The translations under genes were made by a program, and so were the position numbers. Shown here in pieces: positions 19,569 to 29,096 of a stretch of 64,000 bases of DNA; position 1 is the stretch's first letter, and each line of letters opens with the position of its first letter. The notes under the pieces were generated by a model, which saw nothing but the letters and a program-made list of their open reading frames with translations, did not search any database and was not told the origin of the DNA. This stretch comes from Francisella frigiditurris (lineage in GTDB: Bacteria > Pseudomonadota > Gammaproteobacteria > Francisellales > Francisellaceae): NCBI RefSeq assembly GCF_001880225.1, contig NZ_CP009654.1, positions 186,001 through 250,000 on the forward strand, in the 5' to 3' direction.

Positions 19569-20766
19569 TAAATAACACAACGTTAAAACTCTGAGTCACA
19601 CTATAATCTAAATATGAGATTTCTATAGTTATTGGATTTTGTCCTGCATACAATATTCCCACACCTTTAAAAGAAGGATCTCCTCCCAGAGTATTACAAT
19701 AGTAACTAGTGTAACCATCCATAAAAGAATTATAATTAACAGGTAAAGTAGACTGGCAGCTAGATGCATAAGCATCCCATTTATCCACCCCAATTGCGGA
19801 CATCGAATTTGCGTTATTAATCACATTAACAGTTACTGGCGTACCATCTACAATATCTTGACCTATAAGATTTACAACATATCCTGTCCCATTAAGATAA
19901 TTTGGTAAATATCTAAGCTCAATATCAAAAGGATTAACTTCAATATCTTTAGTTACTGTTACCTCTTGATCAGCCTCATCAGTAACAGTCAGAGAAACTG
20001 TTTTACTACCATAAGAGCTATATTGAGCTAATACATTCTGATTAATCTCTGTAGTAACAATATCATCAGCCCCACCACCGAAATTATAGGTATAAATAGC
20101 ATTTTCTGTATATATAACTGTTCCAGATGCATTAAATGTACATTCAGAAGCATTACATTCTCCAAAGTTTAAAATAGGTTCTGGAGGTGGTGGTGGCGAG
20201 ATAGTAACAGGAATAGTTTTACTATCTTTAATACTATATTTATCAGTCACAGTAAGTGTAACCTCATACTGTCCATAGTCTGAGTATTCAATCTCTATAT
20301 TTTGAGAAGCACTAGATGTAGTCTCTGGAGAAATACTGACATTACTTCCTGTAGAACTATAACTGTATAATGCACCATCTGCAATAGAGCCCTCGGCATT
20401 AAAGACACATTTCTTATTAAGACAACTTATAAGATTTAATTTTACTTGTGGTTTATTTGCTATGATAGTAACTCTATTTGTATTATTTGAATTCTCTTTT
20501 GAGGAAATCAGTATAGTATTTGTACCATCTCCATTATCTGTAGCTCCGACAGCCGCATTACTAGACACTCCTGCTATTTTCATTTCAGCAGCTGCCTGTT
20601 GTAAGTTATCTGATTCTTGAATTTTTTTATTTAAACTATAGTCTTTAGCAATAAGTGCATCAAATAAAATGAAAAATATAAATAAAACAGATAACAGTAT
20701 CGTTAATGCAACTAAAGTCTCAATCAATGAAACTCCTTTAAATTTATTGCTCGCGGAATGAAGCAC
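19561..20766 (-). CDS. PilV-like minor pilin carrying two PKD-like domains (cassette A, first gene)
   Basis: 401 residues. The GTG start at 20766 follows AAGGG by six bases. The prepilin leader is KFKGVSLIETLVALTILL with Glu5. After the stalk come two PKD-like beta domains (about 106-190 and 197-280, each ending in a VSLTVTD or VTLTVTD strand) joined by PPPPPEP at 191-197; each carries a short Cys-x(n)-Cys pair (CLNKKC, CNASEC). The last 120 residues are beta-rich with another Cys pair. PKD domains are extracellular spacer/adhesion modules, unusual on a minor pilin. Confidence 0.72.
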   Translation of the reverse strand: MLHSASNKFKGVSLIETLVALTILLSVLFIFFILFDALIAKDYSLNKKIQESDNLQQAAAEMKIAGVSSNAAVGATDNGDGTNTILISSKENSNNTNRVTIIANKPQVKLNLISCLNKKCVFNAEGSIADGALYSYSSTGSNVSISPETTSSASQNIEIEYSDYGQYEVTLTVTDKYSIKDSKTIPVTISPPPPPEPILNFGECNASECTFNASGTVIYTENAIYTYNFGGGADDIVTTEINQNVLAQYSSYGSKTVSLTVTDEADQEVTVTKDIEVNPFDIELRYLPNYLNGTGYVVNLIGQDIVDGTPVTVNVINNANSMSAIGVDKWDAYASSCQSTLPVNYNSFMDGYTSYYCNTLGGDPSFKGVGILYAGQNPITIEISYLDYSVTQSFNVVLFNE

Positions 20767-20954
20767 TTATAACCCTTATTAATTAAAGCTTAATCAAAAT
20801 TAATCAATTATATAAATTTATAATTTTTACCAAAAAATAGCTACTTGAATAAATAAAATATTTGCAAATAATATAAAAATTAATTTTAAATTCATGTAAA
20901 TAAAATAAAAATTATGCAATAATGTAATCATCATAATAAAATCGTTCCAAACCT
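20767..20954. promoter_or_regulatory. 188-bp AT-rich control region between two divergent minor-pilin cassettes
   Basis: No ORF. The region is more than 80 percent A+T with many TATAAA/TATAAT-like hexamers on both strands, so individual promoters cannot be assigned with confidence. Its position implies that both cassettes are driven from here, possibly in coordination. Confidence 0.4.
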
Positions 20955-21362
20955 ATGAAAAAGAAAAGGAAACAAAAAGGAGTAGCTCTAATTGAGGCTT
21001 TAATCTCAACTATAATCATCATGCTTGTTTCTTTTTATGCTTTTTCTTTAATTTCTAATTATCGTATGAATGCAGTTATGCAAAATACTCAAACGGAATT
21101 ACTTCGTGAATTAGATGACCGAGTAATAATGTTTGATACCCTAGGAACTTTTAATGAAAATGACTTTAATGGAAATCATGGGCTTATTATATTCTGTTAT
21201 AATATATCTGACGGTCCTTCTAGCACTACTAAAACATATACTTTCACTGCCACAAATCGAGATTTGAACATTTCTAAAGACTTAGTTGCCATCTCAGATG
21301 TTATTTTAGGTGAAAGCACACATACTCAAACAAACCAAAACGGAGGTAATGTATGTTCTTAA
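20955..21362 (+). CDS. PilV-like minor pilin (cassette B, first gene)
   Basis: 135 residues starting MKKKRKQKGVALIEALISTI: basic leader, G-1 cleavage site and Glu5. It corresponds in position to the 401-aa protein of the opposite cassette but has no PKD domains. Two Cys residues (FCYN and the terminal VCS) could form a C-terminal disulphide loop typical of pilins. Its stop overlaps the next gene by 10 bp, with a GGAGG site inside its last codons. Confidence 0.75.
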   Translation: MKKKRKQKGVALIEALISTIIIMLVSFYAFSLISNYRMNAVMQNTQTELLRELDDRVIMFDTLGTFNENDFNGNHGLIIFCYNISDGPSSTTKTYTFTATNRDLNISKDLVAISDVILGESTHTQTNQNGGNVCS

Positions 21363-22297
21363 AAAACAAAGGATTTACAATTGTTGAATTATTAATTGCT
21401 TCCCTTATAACTATTATAACTGTAGGAATATCAGTAGAGGTTTATTTAGCTGCAAAAAAAGATTTCACCTTAAATGAATTAGAGCTAAAAACTTTAGCTA
21501 GTGCTAATGAAACTCAAGTTGCATTATCTAGCGCTATAGTAAATGCTGGCTTTAATTCAAAATATGGTCTCTTTTCTTGGCATGATATTGAAAATATAAC
21601 TGAAGATAGTGTACCCGAGTTTGGTCATGAAAATAATAGAATTATGCCTAGGATTTATATTGAAACAGTAGGTGATTCAATTAGTAATTCGATACTGCCA
21701 GAAAATGCTGTAGCTGGTACAGATTATATATTACTACAAGGAAGCAATATAGAATCAACCCTTACTGACAATACCTTGTCAGGCTCTAACGAACTAGGAG
21801 TAAGTAATGACTTTGCTAGTCAACTAGCAGCCAATGATTATGTAATCATTGGCAGTGCCATTGCTTATACATTAGGTAGAGTAAGTAGCATTGCAGATGG
21901 AAAGATAACTCTCACGAACAACCTTAAATGGAGTGTTTATAGTGGTGACTACATAGGTAGATATCAACCAACAGTGTATTATATTGGGAATAGCTCTGAT
22001 CCTGATGGTGAACTAAGAGTTGATGAAAATGGGCAACAAATAAACTCTTTATTCAGCTTCTCTAAAAATAACAATTCAACTCAGCAACTAGAAATAATCG
22101 ATAACATCTCTAATATGCAAATTACTTTACATAAGCTAGGCACAGGCAACGCAGATAGTGATTGGAAAGAGCCTAGTGTGTTTGATACTGATGAAGTAAG
22201 ATATAGAAAAAATCTATTTAATCAAATAGATGCAATGAGAATACAACTGACTATAAATGGTGAAAACTCAAATATAGTTATAAGACTTAAAGATTAG
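21353..22297 (+). CDS. PilW-like minor pilin (cassette B, second gene)
   Basis: 314 residues. The leader NKGFTIVELLIASLITIIT is a standard type IV prepilin site with Phe1 and Glu5. The remainder matches the cassette A PilW-like protein (YIGRYQPTVYYIGN, then IIDNISNMQITLHKL and a closing INGENSNIVIRL). The ATG at 21353 follows GGAGG (21342-21346). It is the middle gene of a three-gene operon. Confidence 0.76.
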   Translation: MFLKNKGFTIVELLIASLITIITVGISVEVYLAAKKDFTLNELELKTLASANETQVALSSAIVNAGFNSKYGLFSWHDIENITEDSVPEFGHENNRIMPRIYIETVGDSISNSILPENAVAGTDYILLQGSNIESTLTDNTLSGSNELGVSNDFASQLAANDYVIIGSAIAYTLGRVSSIADGKITLTNNLKWSVYSGDYIGRYQPTVYYIGNSSDPDGELRVDENGQQINSLFSFSKNNNSTQQLEIIDNISNMQITLHKLGTGNADSDWKEPSVFDTDEVRYRKNLFNQIDAMRIQLTINGENSNIVIRLKD

Positions 22298-22309
22298 GGA
22301 GGAATTATT

Positions 22310-24202
22310 ATGCTTAAGAAACAAAAAGGTAGCTCCTTAGCCCTCACTCTTATATTTGCAACTACAATAGGCATTGTATTAGCTGGTGTGGGATATACAT
22401 TAAAGGTAAATTTACTAAGAAATAAAGGTATAAACGAAGCTTTACAAAGTGATCTTTTAAGAAAAGGAGATTTAACTAATCAAATTGATACTAGTTTACT
22501 AAGTCCTTTTTCTAATCAACAGATCCCAGACTCATCAGTAGGAGATGTCATAATTCATTCTGAAATTCAAAGCTTTGAGCCTATATATTATAATGCTGAA
22601 CTTTATAATGCTGATGCCTACTTACAGTTTGTAATTAATCAAAGCTTTAACAAAAACGATAGCACTATCTTTAATAGAGCTATTAGATACAATGTTCTAC
22701 CTCCTAGCTCTTACAAACAGTATAGTGATGATCTTATCCCTATAAATGTTCCTATAGTTAATTTAAATGCTATGAACGACTCAGAAAAAACTCATCGATT
22801 AAATGATGGTAGCATTCTTGATACAGAGATGGGATATGTTGATTCACTTAAAAGAGTAAATGAAAGCTTAAAATTAATAGGTGCCAATAAAACTATACCT
22901 CTTCCATCAGATGCAAGCTCTGACTTTAAAGCCAACTTTAAAACCATATTAGGCTGGGATCTTGTTGACGGTAGATGGATACTTTATATTGCTATATATG
23001 ACCATTACTATATATATACAACGAGTATTCCATTAACTAGTATACTTGACGCCTCACCTATTTCAGCAGTATGGAAAACTGTAGGAATTAATGATCCTAA
23101 ATCTGAGTTAGCGCCTCCATATTTGATACTAAAAATAAAATGGTACCAACCAACTGATAATTCTGCTCCTAGCTTAATTATAGCTGATAAACTTGATTAT
23201 GCTGGCCTAGTTCAAGTATATGAAACTTATGGTAATGGTAATGGTAATGGCAATAACGGAGATAATGGCAACGGTAACAATAATCACAAAATTACCATAT
23301 GTCATTACCCTCCAGGAAATCTAGATAATGCCCATACACAGTCGATTGACTATAACGCTCTAGATACACACTTAGAAAATGGTGATACTATTGGAGAATG
23401 TGGTCTATATACTGATAATAACTTAGGTTTAGCATTTTATAGTTACTTGCCTTCAGCAATATCAGGAAATGAATTATCATTCCTGTTTAATGATGGTGAT
23501 GATGATTCTTATAGAGATTTTACAGAAGACAAACTATTTTTATCTATCCCTAATCCATCTGGTGGGCTAAATAGTGGAAAATATGTTTATGCAAGAGTAG
23601 GAAATATAAATGACAAACATATAAGTAAACTTCTATCAGTATATGGGGGGACTTCTACTAATATTACAGGAGAACACATGAATACCTACTCTGATACTAG
23701 TCGTGAATCTATAATAGTTCCAACTAGTAGCAATAGCTTTAACTATCTAGAGGTTGGAGATAGTCAAAACTTTATTTACTATCAAGATAGTCTAGTCAAA
23801 ATAGGTGAGCTAGATAGTCCAATGAAAGTATTAAGTGGAGGCCAGTCCGGTACAATGCTTGATTCTCCTACAGCAACTATAACTGGTGTGGGACTTTTCT
23901 GGGCAAGTTATAGATCTAGTGGAAATCTATATTATTACATTGCCACAAACCAATTAGAAGAAAGCAAAGATACTCTTCCTTCTAGTTTCTCAAATTTACC
24001 AGTAATGCAAAATATTCAACGTCTACATGATACAACTAACAATAGAATATATTTAAAAAATTATGGTTTAGAATGTAAAACTGGTGAAAGAACTGGCAAT
24101 GATTGTAATATCGAACAAACTTTATATTCACCAGATATCTCACCAGATAGCATTCCTCTAATCCCGTTTTCAGTTGGAACTATCTATTCTCATACTGATT
24201 AA
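22310..24202 (+). CDS. Large PilX-like minor pilin with Gly/Asn linker and CHxPPGN extracellular domain (cassette B, third gene)
   Basis: 630 residues behind a strong GGAGG site. The leader KKQKGSSLALTLIFATTIG lacks Glu5, as in PilX/GspK. Residues ~140-245 match cassette A (LIPINVPIVN, GWDLVDGRWILYIAI), and the C-terminus keeps the Cys pair (LECKTGERTGNDCN). Between them lies an insertion not found in cassette A: a Gly/Asn linker (308-325) and a ~39-residue unit ITICHYPPGN...AHT...HLENGDTIGEC (326-364). This unit resembles the ICHxPPGN-AHT-HLxHGDxxGxC module of many secreted bacterial proteins. Likely a surface-exposed pilus tip component (inference). Confidence 0.74.
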   Translation: MLKKQKGSSLALTLIFATTIGIVLAGVGYTLKVNLLRNKGINEALQSDLLRKGDLTNQIDTSLLSPFSNQQIPDSSVGDVIIHSEIQSFEPIYYNAELYNADAYLQFVINQSFNKNDSTIFNRAIRYNVLPPSSYKQYSDDLIPINVPIVNLNAMNDSEKTHRLNDGSILDTEMGYVDSLKRVNESLKLIGANKTIPLPSDASSDFKANFKTILGWDLVDGRWILYIAIYDHYYIYTTSIPLTSILDASPISAVWKTVGINDPKSELAPPYLILKIKWYQPTDNSAPSLIIADKLDYAGLVQVYETYGNGNGNGNNGDNGNGNNNHKITICHYPPGNLDNAHTQSIDYNALDTHLENGDTIGECGLYTDNNLGLAFYSYLPSAISGNELSFLFNDGDDDSYRDFTEDKLFLSIPNPSGGLNSGKYVYARVGNINDKHISKLLSVYGGTSTNITGEHMNTYSDTSRESIIVPTSSNSFNYLEVGDSQNFIYYQDSLVKIGELDSPMKVLSGGQSGTMLDSPTATITGVGLFWASYRSSGNLYYYIATNQLEESKDTLPSSFSNLPVMQNIQRLHDTTNNRIYLKNYGLECKTGERTGNDCNIEQTLYSPDISPDSIPLIPFSVGTIYSHTD

Positions 24203-24221
24203 TGCTATCTATCCATAAATA

Positions 24222-25049
24222 TTATTTTCTTAATAAAAGCTTATCACTTTCTTTATAAGCTTTATCTGCAAAATCTCCCATCCAGTTTTTAACTTGTTTA
24301 AAGTTTTCTATAAAGGTTTCTTTATCGCCCTTTTCTACACCCTTTGCATTTTGTTGAACAAATTCTGCAAACTCCACTACCATTTCTTTTCTACTATCAT
24401 CAGACATTATTATATCGGCATATAGTCCAGGGCCTTGACTAAAAAGTCTTCCAACAATATTTAATTCCATCTTATAAACTGGACTTGCTAACTTTAGAAC
24501 TCTATCTATATCGATATTCTTTTTCTTTAGAAAGAGTCCTAAACAATAAACACTAAAATGCTCAATACCTTGCACAAACGTCATAATCTCATCATGATCT
24601 TTAGCTGACATATGCTCTATACTAAAACCAATACTTTCTAGATCATCTAATAACCACTTATATTTTTCTTCACCTCTCCCATCACAAACAGTTATCACTT
24701 GTTTATCAGGAATTTCAACAGTAGGCCCAAATATTGGATGTAGTCCAACCACGGGTCCTTGATATGCACTTAACATAGCCTCTAAAGGCTCTTGCTTAAT
24801 ACTTGTATAATCTGCTAATACACACTCTTCTGATAAAAATGGAACCACTCTATCTATTATTTCTTTCGTAAGATAAATAGGTACAGATATTATGACTAAA
24901 TCCTTATTTTCTAATTTAGACTGTGGATTCGCCCAATCCCTACTGCCAAAAATAGTCACTTCATAATCAGGAAAATACTTTGAGAATAGTTTCTGAGTCA
25001 TTTGACCCATTTCACCGTTACCACCAACTATACAGATTTTTTTACTCAT
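24222..25049 (-). CDS. tyrA: Prephenate dehydrogenase, monofunctional
   Basis: 275 residues from the ATG at 25049, which begins MSKKICIVGGNGEMGQ, a Rossmann dinucleotide site; the frame runs further upstream, but an AAGG site eight bases before 25049 and the position of the GxGxxG motif support this start. VLADYTSIKQEPLEAML and GLHPIFGPTVEIPDKQV match the dehydrogenase half of E. coli TyrA. There is no chorismate mutase domain. It oxidises prephenate to 4-hydroxyphenylpyruvate for tyrosine. The start is 4 bp after the dtd stop. Confidence 0.88.
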   Translation of the reverse strand: MSKKICIVGGNGEMGQMTQKLFSKYFPDYEVTIFGSRDWANPQSKLENKDLVIISVPIYLTKEIIDRVVPFLSEECVLADYTSIKQEPLEAMLSAYQGPVVGLHPIFGPTVEIPDKQVITVCDGRGEEKYKWLLDDLESIGFSIEHMSAKDHDEIMTFVQGIEHFSVYCLGLFLKKKNIDIDRVLKLASPVYKMELNIVGRLFSQGPGLYADIIMSDDSRKEMVVEFAEFVQQNAKGVEKGDKETFIENFKQVKNWMGDFADKAYKESDKLLLRK

Positions 25050-25053
25050 ATTT

Positions 25054-25491
25054 TTATACCTTAAAATTGAAAGTAACAGGACCATCATTAACTAAAGAAA
25101 CTTTCATATCAGCCCCAAAAACTCCTGTCTCTATTTTTGAATATTTGGACTTAATAATTTCAACAAACCTCTCAAATAGCTCTTTTGCCTTACTTGGAGG
25201 ACAGGCGTTACTGAAGCTAGGCCTTAATCCTTTTTTAGTTTCTGCAGCAAGAGTAAACTGGGGAACAATTAGAATACCTCCATTTATAGAAGATACAGAT
25301 AGATTCATCTTATTATTTTCATCTTCAAAAATACGATAATTTATTAGCTTATCAGCCATTTTTTCAAAATTATTTGGTAAATCATCAGGCTCTATACAAA
25401 CTAGAGCCATTAAGCCCTTATTTATAGACCCAACCATCAGATTATCTACAGACACACTTGCACAGCTAACTCTTTGTACAACAGCTAACAT
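25054..25491 (-). CDS. dtd: D-aminoacyl-tRNA deacylase
   Basis: 145 residues, normal length. [15 protein letters not shown] opens the protein; the two active-site motifs are present as [12 protein letters not shown] (usually SQFTL) and NDGPVTFNF (the Gly-cisPro motif). DTD hydrolyses D-amino acids from mischarged tRNA. It is upstream of and probably cotranscribed with tyrA. Confidence 0.95.
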   Translation of the reverse strand: MLAVVQRVSCASVSVDNLMVGSINKGLMALVCIEPDDLPNNFEKMADKLINYRIFEDENNKMNLSVSSINGGILIVPQFTLAAETKKGLRPSFSNACPPSKAKELFERFVEIIKSKYSKIETGVFGADMKVSLVNDGPVTFNFKV

Positions 25492-25570
25492 ATAAAAATA
25501 TTAATTAAATGTTTTAACAAAGAATTATATATGAAATTAATTTGAATTAATAAGAATAGATATTTAAATT

Positions 25571-25646
<76 letters not shown>

Positions 25647-25706
25647 ATGCGGTAAATTATATATTTAAAGTAATTTTTGTCAAGACTTATAAGAGATAAA
25701 AGTTAA

Positions 25707-28343
25707 TTAATTATTCTTATCTGCGTATATTTTAGCTTGTGCTGCAGATAGCCTAGCTACAGGCACTCTAAATGGTGAGCAAGAAACATAATCTAAGCCT
25801 AGATCATGACAGAAAGCTACCGAATAAGGTTCTCCTCCATGCTCTCCACAAATACCCATCTTAGCCTTAGGATTAACAGCTTTAACACCTTCTTTAGCTA
25901 TTTGCATAAGTTTACCAACGCCTTTAGGATCTAATCTAGCAAATGGATCAAAACTTAAGATACCTTTTTCTAAGTATTCCTTAATAAACTTATTTGCATC
26001 ATCTCTACTAAAGCCAAATGTCATCTGAGTAAGATCATTTGTACCAAAAGAGAAAAACTCACTTCCAGCTTCTGCAAGCATACCTGCACCTATAGCTCCT
26101 CTTGGAGTCTCAAGCATAACACCAACTTTATAGTCAATATCCATTTTTTCTCTTGCTAAGATAGCATCTGCTGTTTCTCTGACGATTCCACTTAATAACT
26201 TAAATTCACCAAGTGTACTTACTAATGGAATCATTAACTCGGGACTTACTGCTATACCCATCCTTTTAACAGAAATAGCTGCATAAATAATTGCTTTTGT
26301 TTGCATAACTATAATTTCAGGATAAGAAACTGCTAGTCTACACCCTCTATGACCCATCATAGGATTCACTTCAGATAAAGACTCAATCCTACCCTCAAGC
26401 TCTTCTACACTTACTTTAAGTTCTCTTGCTAAAGCCTCTACTTCTTCATGTTCTCTTGGTAAAAACTCATGAAGTGGAGGATCTATAAATCTAACTGTAA
26501 CAGCTAAGCCATCCATAACTTCAAAAAGCTCTTCAAAGTCTTGTTGTTGTACAGGAAGTAACTTATCAAGAGCTTTTTGTCTCTCAACTTTGTTTTTAGC
26601 AAGAATCATTTGTCTTACATAAGAAATACGCGTATCTTCAAAAAACATATGTTCTGTACGACATAAGCCTATTCCTTCAGCTCCAAACATTCTTGCTGTA
26701 GCTGCATCAGATCTAGTATCAGCATTACATCTAACTCTTAACTTTCTTACTTCATCTACAAATTTCATGAAAGCTTCAAATTCAGCTGTAACTTCTGGAT
26801 CAACTGTTTTAATAATACCTCTATAAACACTACCCTTTGTACCATCTAAAGAAATATAATCACCCTCTCCAAAAACTTGGCCTCTTTCGAAAGTAATAGT
26901 TTTTTCTTCTTCATTAATTCTTGCTGTTTCTAATCCAGAAACACAACATTTACCCATACCACGTGCCACAACGGCCGCATGAGAAGTCATACCACCACGT
27001 AAAGTCAAAATACCATTACAAGCATTCATCCCTGCAATGTCTTCTGGAGAAGTTTCAATCCTAACAAGTATTGTTTTTTCCTCACCTCTAGCCTTAGCAG
27101 CAAGTAAAGAATCAACATCAAAATATATTCTACCACTAGCAGCACCAGGCGATGCTCCCAATCCAGAACCTAAAGCTCTTTTAGAAGCTAATGCTTTTTC
27201 ATCAAATTTAGGATGCAACAATTGCTCTAACAAATGAGGCTCAACCATCATTACAGCTTCTTCATTTGTTATCAGACCTTCTTTTACCATATCAACAGCT
27301 ATTTTTATAGCTGCCTTTGCAGTTCTTTTACCATTTCTTGTTTGCAACATAAAAAGCTTACCATCTTCAATAGTAAACTCCATATCCTGCATATTTTTAT
27401 AAACTTTCTCTAGGTTAGTCGCAATCTTAACAAACTCTTCATAAACTTCTGGCATCGCATCTTTAAGAGTAGATATGTGAGATGGAGTTCTAACTCCTGC
27501 AACCACATCCTCTCCTTGAGCATTAATTAAATACTCACCAAAAAGCTCATTATCGCCAGTAGATGGGTTTCTTGTAAAAGCAACTCCCGTACCTGAATTA
27601 TTACCTGAGTTTCCGTAAACCATCTCTTGAACGTTTACTGCAGTACCCCAGTTATTAGAAATATTATTAATTTCACGATAAATAATTGCCCTTTCAGCAT
27701 TCCATGACTTAAATACAGCCTCAACCGCCGCTAACAACTGCTCTTTCGCATTAGATGGGAAATCTTTACCAACTAGCTTTTTATATAGTTTCTTATAATC
27801 ATCAACAATCTGCTTATAATCATCGCCATTTAGATCACAATCTAAAGCAACTTTTCTTTCAGCTTTTTTTGCTTCTAAAATTTTGTCAAAACCATGCTTC
27901 TCACAGTCCATAACAACATCGGCAAACATCATAATAAATCTTCTATAACTATCATAAACAAATTGTTCGTTATTTGTCTTAGCTATCATCGCTTTAGCTA
28001 CATCATCATTTAGCCCAAGGTTTAAAACTGTATCCATCATCCCCGGCATTGAAACTCTAGCGCCTGAACGGACTGATACTAATAAAGGATTCTCTGAACC
28101 TCCAAACTTTTTACCAGTTCTTTGCTCTAACTTCTCAACACTAGCAAATATCTCCTCCTTTAATCCTTCAGAAAGCTTCTGCCTATCATCATAATACTTA
28201 AGACAAGCCTCTGTAGTAACTGTAAAACCATCAGGAACAGGTAAACCACTATTTAACATTTCACTTAGATTTGCTCCTTTTCCACCAAGCAAATCTCTCA
28301 TTTCTTTATTACCTTCGCTAAAAGCATAGACAAACTTTGACAT
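25707..28343 (-). CDS. ppdK: Pyruvate, phosphate dikinase
   Basis: 878 residues from the ATG at 28343, which follows AGGAG by five bases; a longer frame starting with TTG at 28358 contains that site and is not used. N-terminal ATP-grasp domain (LLGGKGANLSEM; RSGARVSMPGMMDTVLNLG), central phosphohistidine domain with GGMTSHAAVVARGMGK (catalytic His), and C-terminal PEP/pyruvate barrel with EGIGLCRTEHMFF and GICGEHGG (catalytic Cys). It interconverts pyruvate and PEP using ATP/AMP and phosphate, giving reversible glycolysis or gluconeogenic entry. The TTG-led upstream region holds no other gene. Confidence 0.96.
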   Translation of the reverse strand: MSKFVYAFSEGNKEMRDLLGGKGANLSEMLNSGLPVPDGFTVTTEACLKYYDDRQKLSEGLKEEIFASVEKLEQRTGKKFGGSENPLLVSVRSGARVSMPGMMDTVLNLGLNDDVAKAMIAKTNNEQFVYDSYRRFIMMFADVVMDCEKHGFDKILEAKKAERKVALDCDLNGDDYKQIVDDYKKLYKKLVGKDFPSNAKEQLLAAVEAVFKSWNAERAIIYREINNISNNWGTAVNVQEMVYGNSGNNSGTGVAFTRNPSTGDNELFGEYLINAQGEDVVAGVRTPSHISTLKDAMPEVYEEFVKIATNLEKVYKNMQDMEFTIEDGKLFMLQTRNGKRTAKAAIKIAVDMVKEGLITNEEAVMMVEPHLLEQLLHPKFDEKALASKRALGSGLGASPGAASGRIYFDVDSLLAAKARGEEKTILVRIETSPEDIAGMNACNGILTLRGGMTSHAAVVARGMGKCCVSGLETARINEEEKTITFERGQVFGEGDYISLDGTKGSVYRGIIKTVDPEVTAEFEAFMKFVDEVRKLRVRCNADTRSDAATARMFGAEGIGLCRTEHMFFEDTRISYVRQMILAKNKVERQKALDKLLPVQQQDFEELFEVMDGLAVTVRFIDPPLHEFLPREHEEVEALARELKVSVEELEGRIESLSEVNPMMGHRGCRLAVSYPEIIVMQTKAIIYAAISVKRMGIAVSPELMIPLVSTLGEFKLLSGIVRETADAILAREKMDIDYKVGVMLETPRGAIGAGMLAEAGSEFFSFGTNDLTQMTFGFSRDDANKFIKEYLEKGILSFDPFARLDPKGVGKLMQIAKEGVKAVNPKAKMGICGEHGGEPYSVAFCHDLGLDYVSCSPFRVPVARLSAAQAKIYADKNN

Positions 28344-28553
28344 TACAACTCCTCTCAAGTTATTTATTTTAAAGTTTCTTTTGATGTTTATGATTTACAC
28401 TCATGCAAATCATTTTCAATAGTATCATAATTAAATATATCTATGTAAAAGAAATTTATAGAATTTTAATATTATGGAAATAACTCTTTCGAGCATTACA
28501 ATATATAAAATTGATAATAGAATTTACTTAAAGGGGAAATAACAAATTTATGA

Positions 28554-29096
28554 TTAAGCTATGCAAAAAAGCTTTTCTTTATAGTATTTTAATTCTGCAA
28601 TAGACTCTTTAATATCATCTAAAGCTTTATGAGTGTTTTTCTTTACAAAACAATTCTTATTCTTTGACCAGTAATCATTAAGAAGCTTTATACTTGTAAC
28701 ATCCAAAACCCTATAATGACAATAATCATCTATTTTTGGCATGTATTTAGATAAAAATCTCCTATCTTGCCAGATAGAATTACCACATAATGGAGAGCTT
28801 TTATAAGGTACATATTGTTTTATAAAATCAAGGACTTGATTCTCTGCTGTAGTTTCAGATATTTGACTATTAATTACTCTCTCTGTTAGCCCCGTATCAC
28901 CATGAGTTTTAATACACCACTCATTCATGTTTTTAAGAACCTCTTCAGACTGATGAATAGCTATCGGTTCCATTTCAGCAACAATTTCAAGATCCTTATC
29001 TGTAATAATTACTGCTATCTCTATAATACGACATAAATCTACTTCTAAACCCGTCATTTCTAGGTCAAGCCATACGAGATTATTTTCAGATTGCAT
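28554..29096 (-). CDS. orn: Oligoribonuclease
   Basis: 180 residues, DEDDh exonuclease. Motif I is WLDLEMTGLEVD (D11, E13), followed by CGNSIWQDRRFL and a C-terminal HKALDDIKESI (His and Asp). It degrades 2- to 5-nt RNAs, the last step of RNA turnover. Its ATG shares one base with the efp stop (TAATG), showing translational coupling. Confidence 0.96.
   Translation of the reverse strand: MQSENNLVWLDLEMTGLEVDLCRIIEIAVIITDKDLEIVAEMEPIAIHQSEEVLKNMNEWCIKTHGDTGLTERVINSQISETTAENQVLDFIKQYVPYKSSPLCGNSIWQDRRFLSKYMPKIDDYCHYRVLDVTSIKLLNDYWSKNKNCFVKKNTHKALDDIKESIAELKYYKEKLFCIA

Noticed and set aside
23231-23285. Tandem (GGTAAT)n-like repeats as a possible CRISPR or VNTR
   Set aside because: They encode the Gly/Asn linker in frame and are short and imperfect; no spacer structure.
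24980-25339. 119-aa ORF on the plus strand across dtd and tyrA
   Set aside because: Shadow of two conserved genes with clear motifs on the minus strand.
28390-28430. Fur-box-like sequence upstream of ppdK
   Set aside because: AAATCATTTTC resembles half of a Fur site only; too many mismatches in an AT-rich background.
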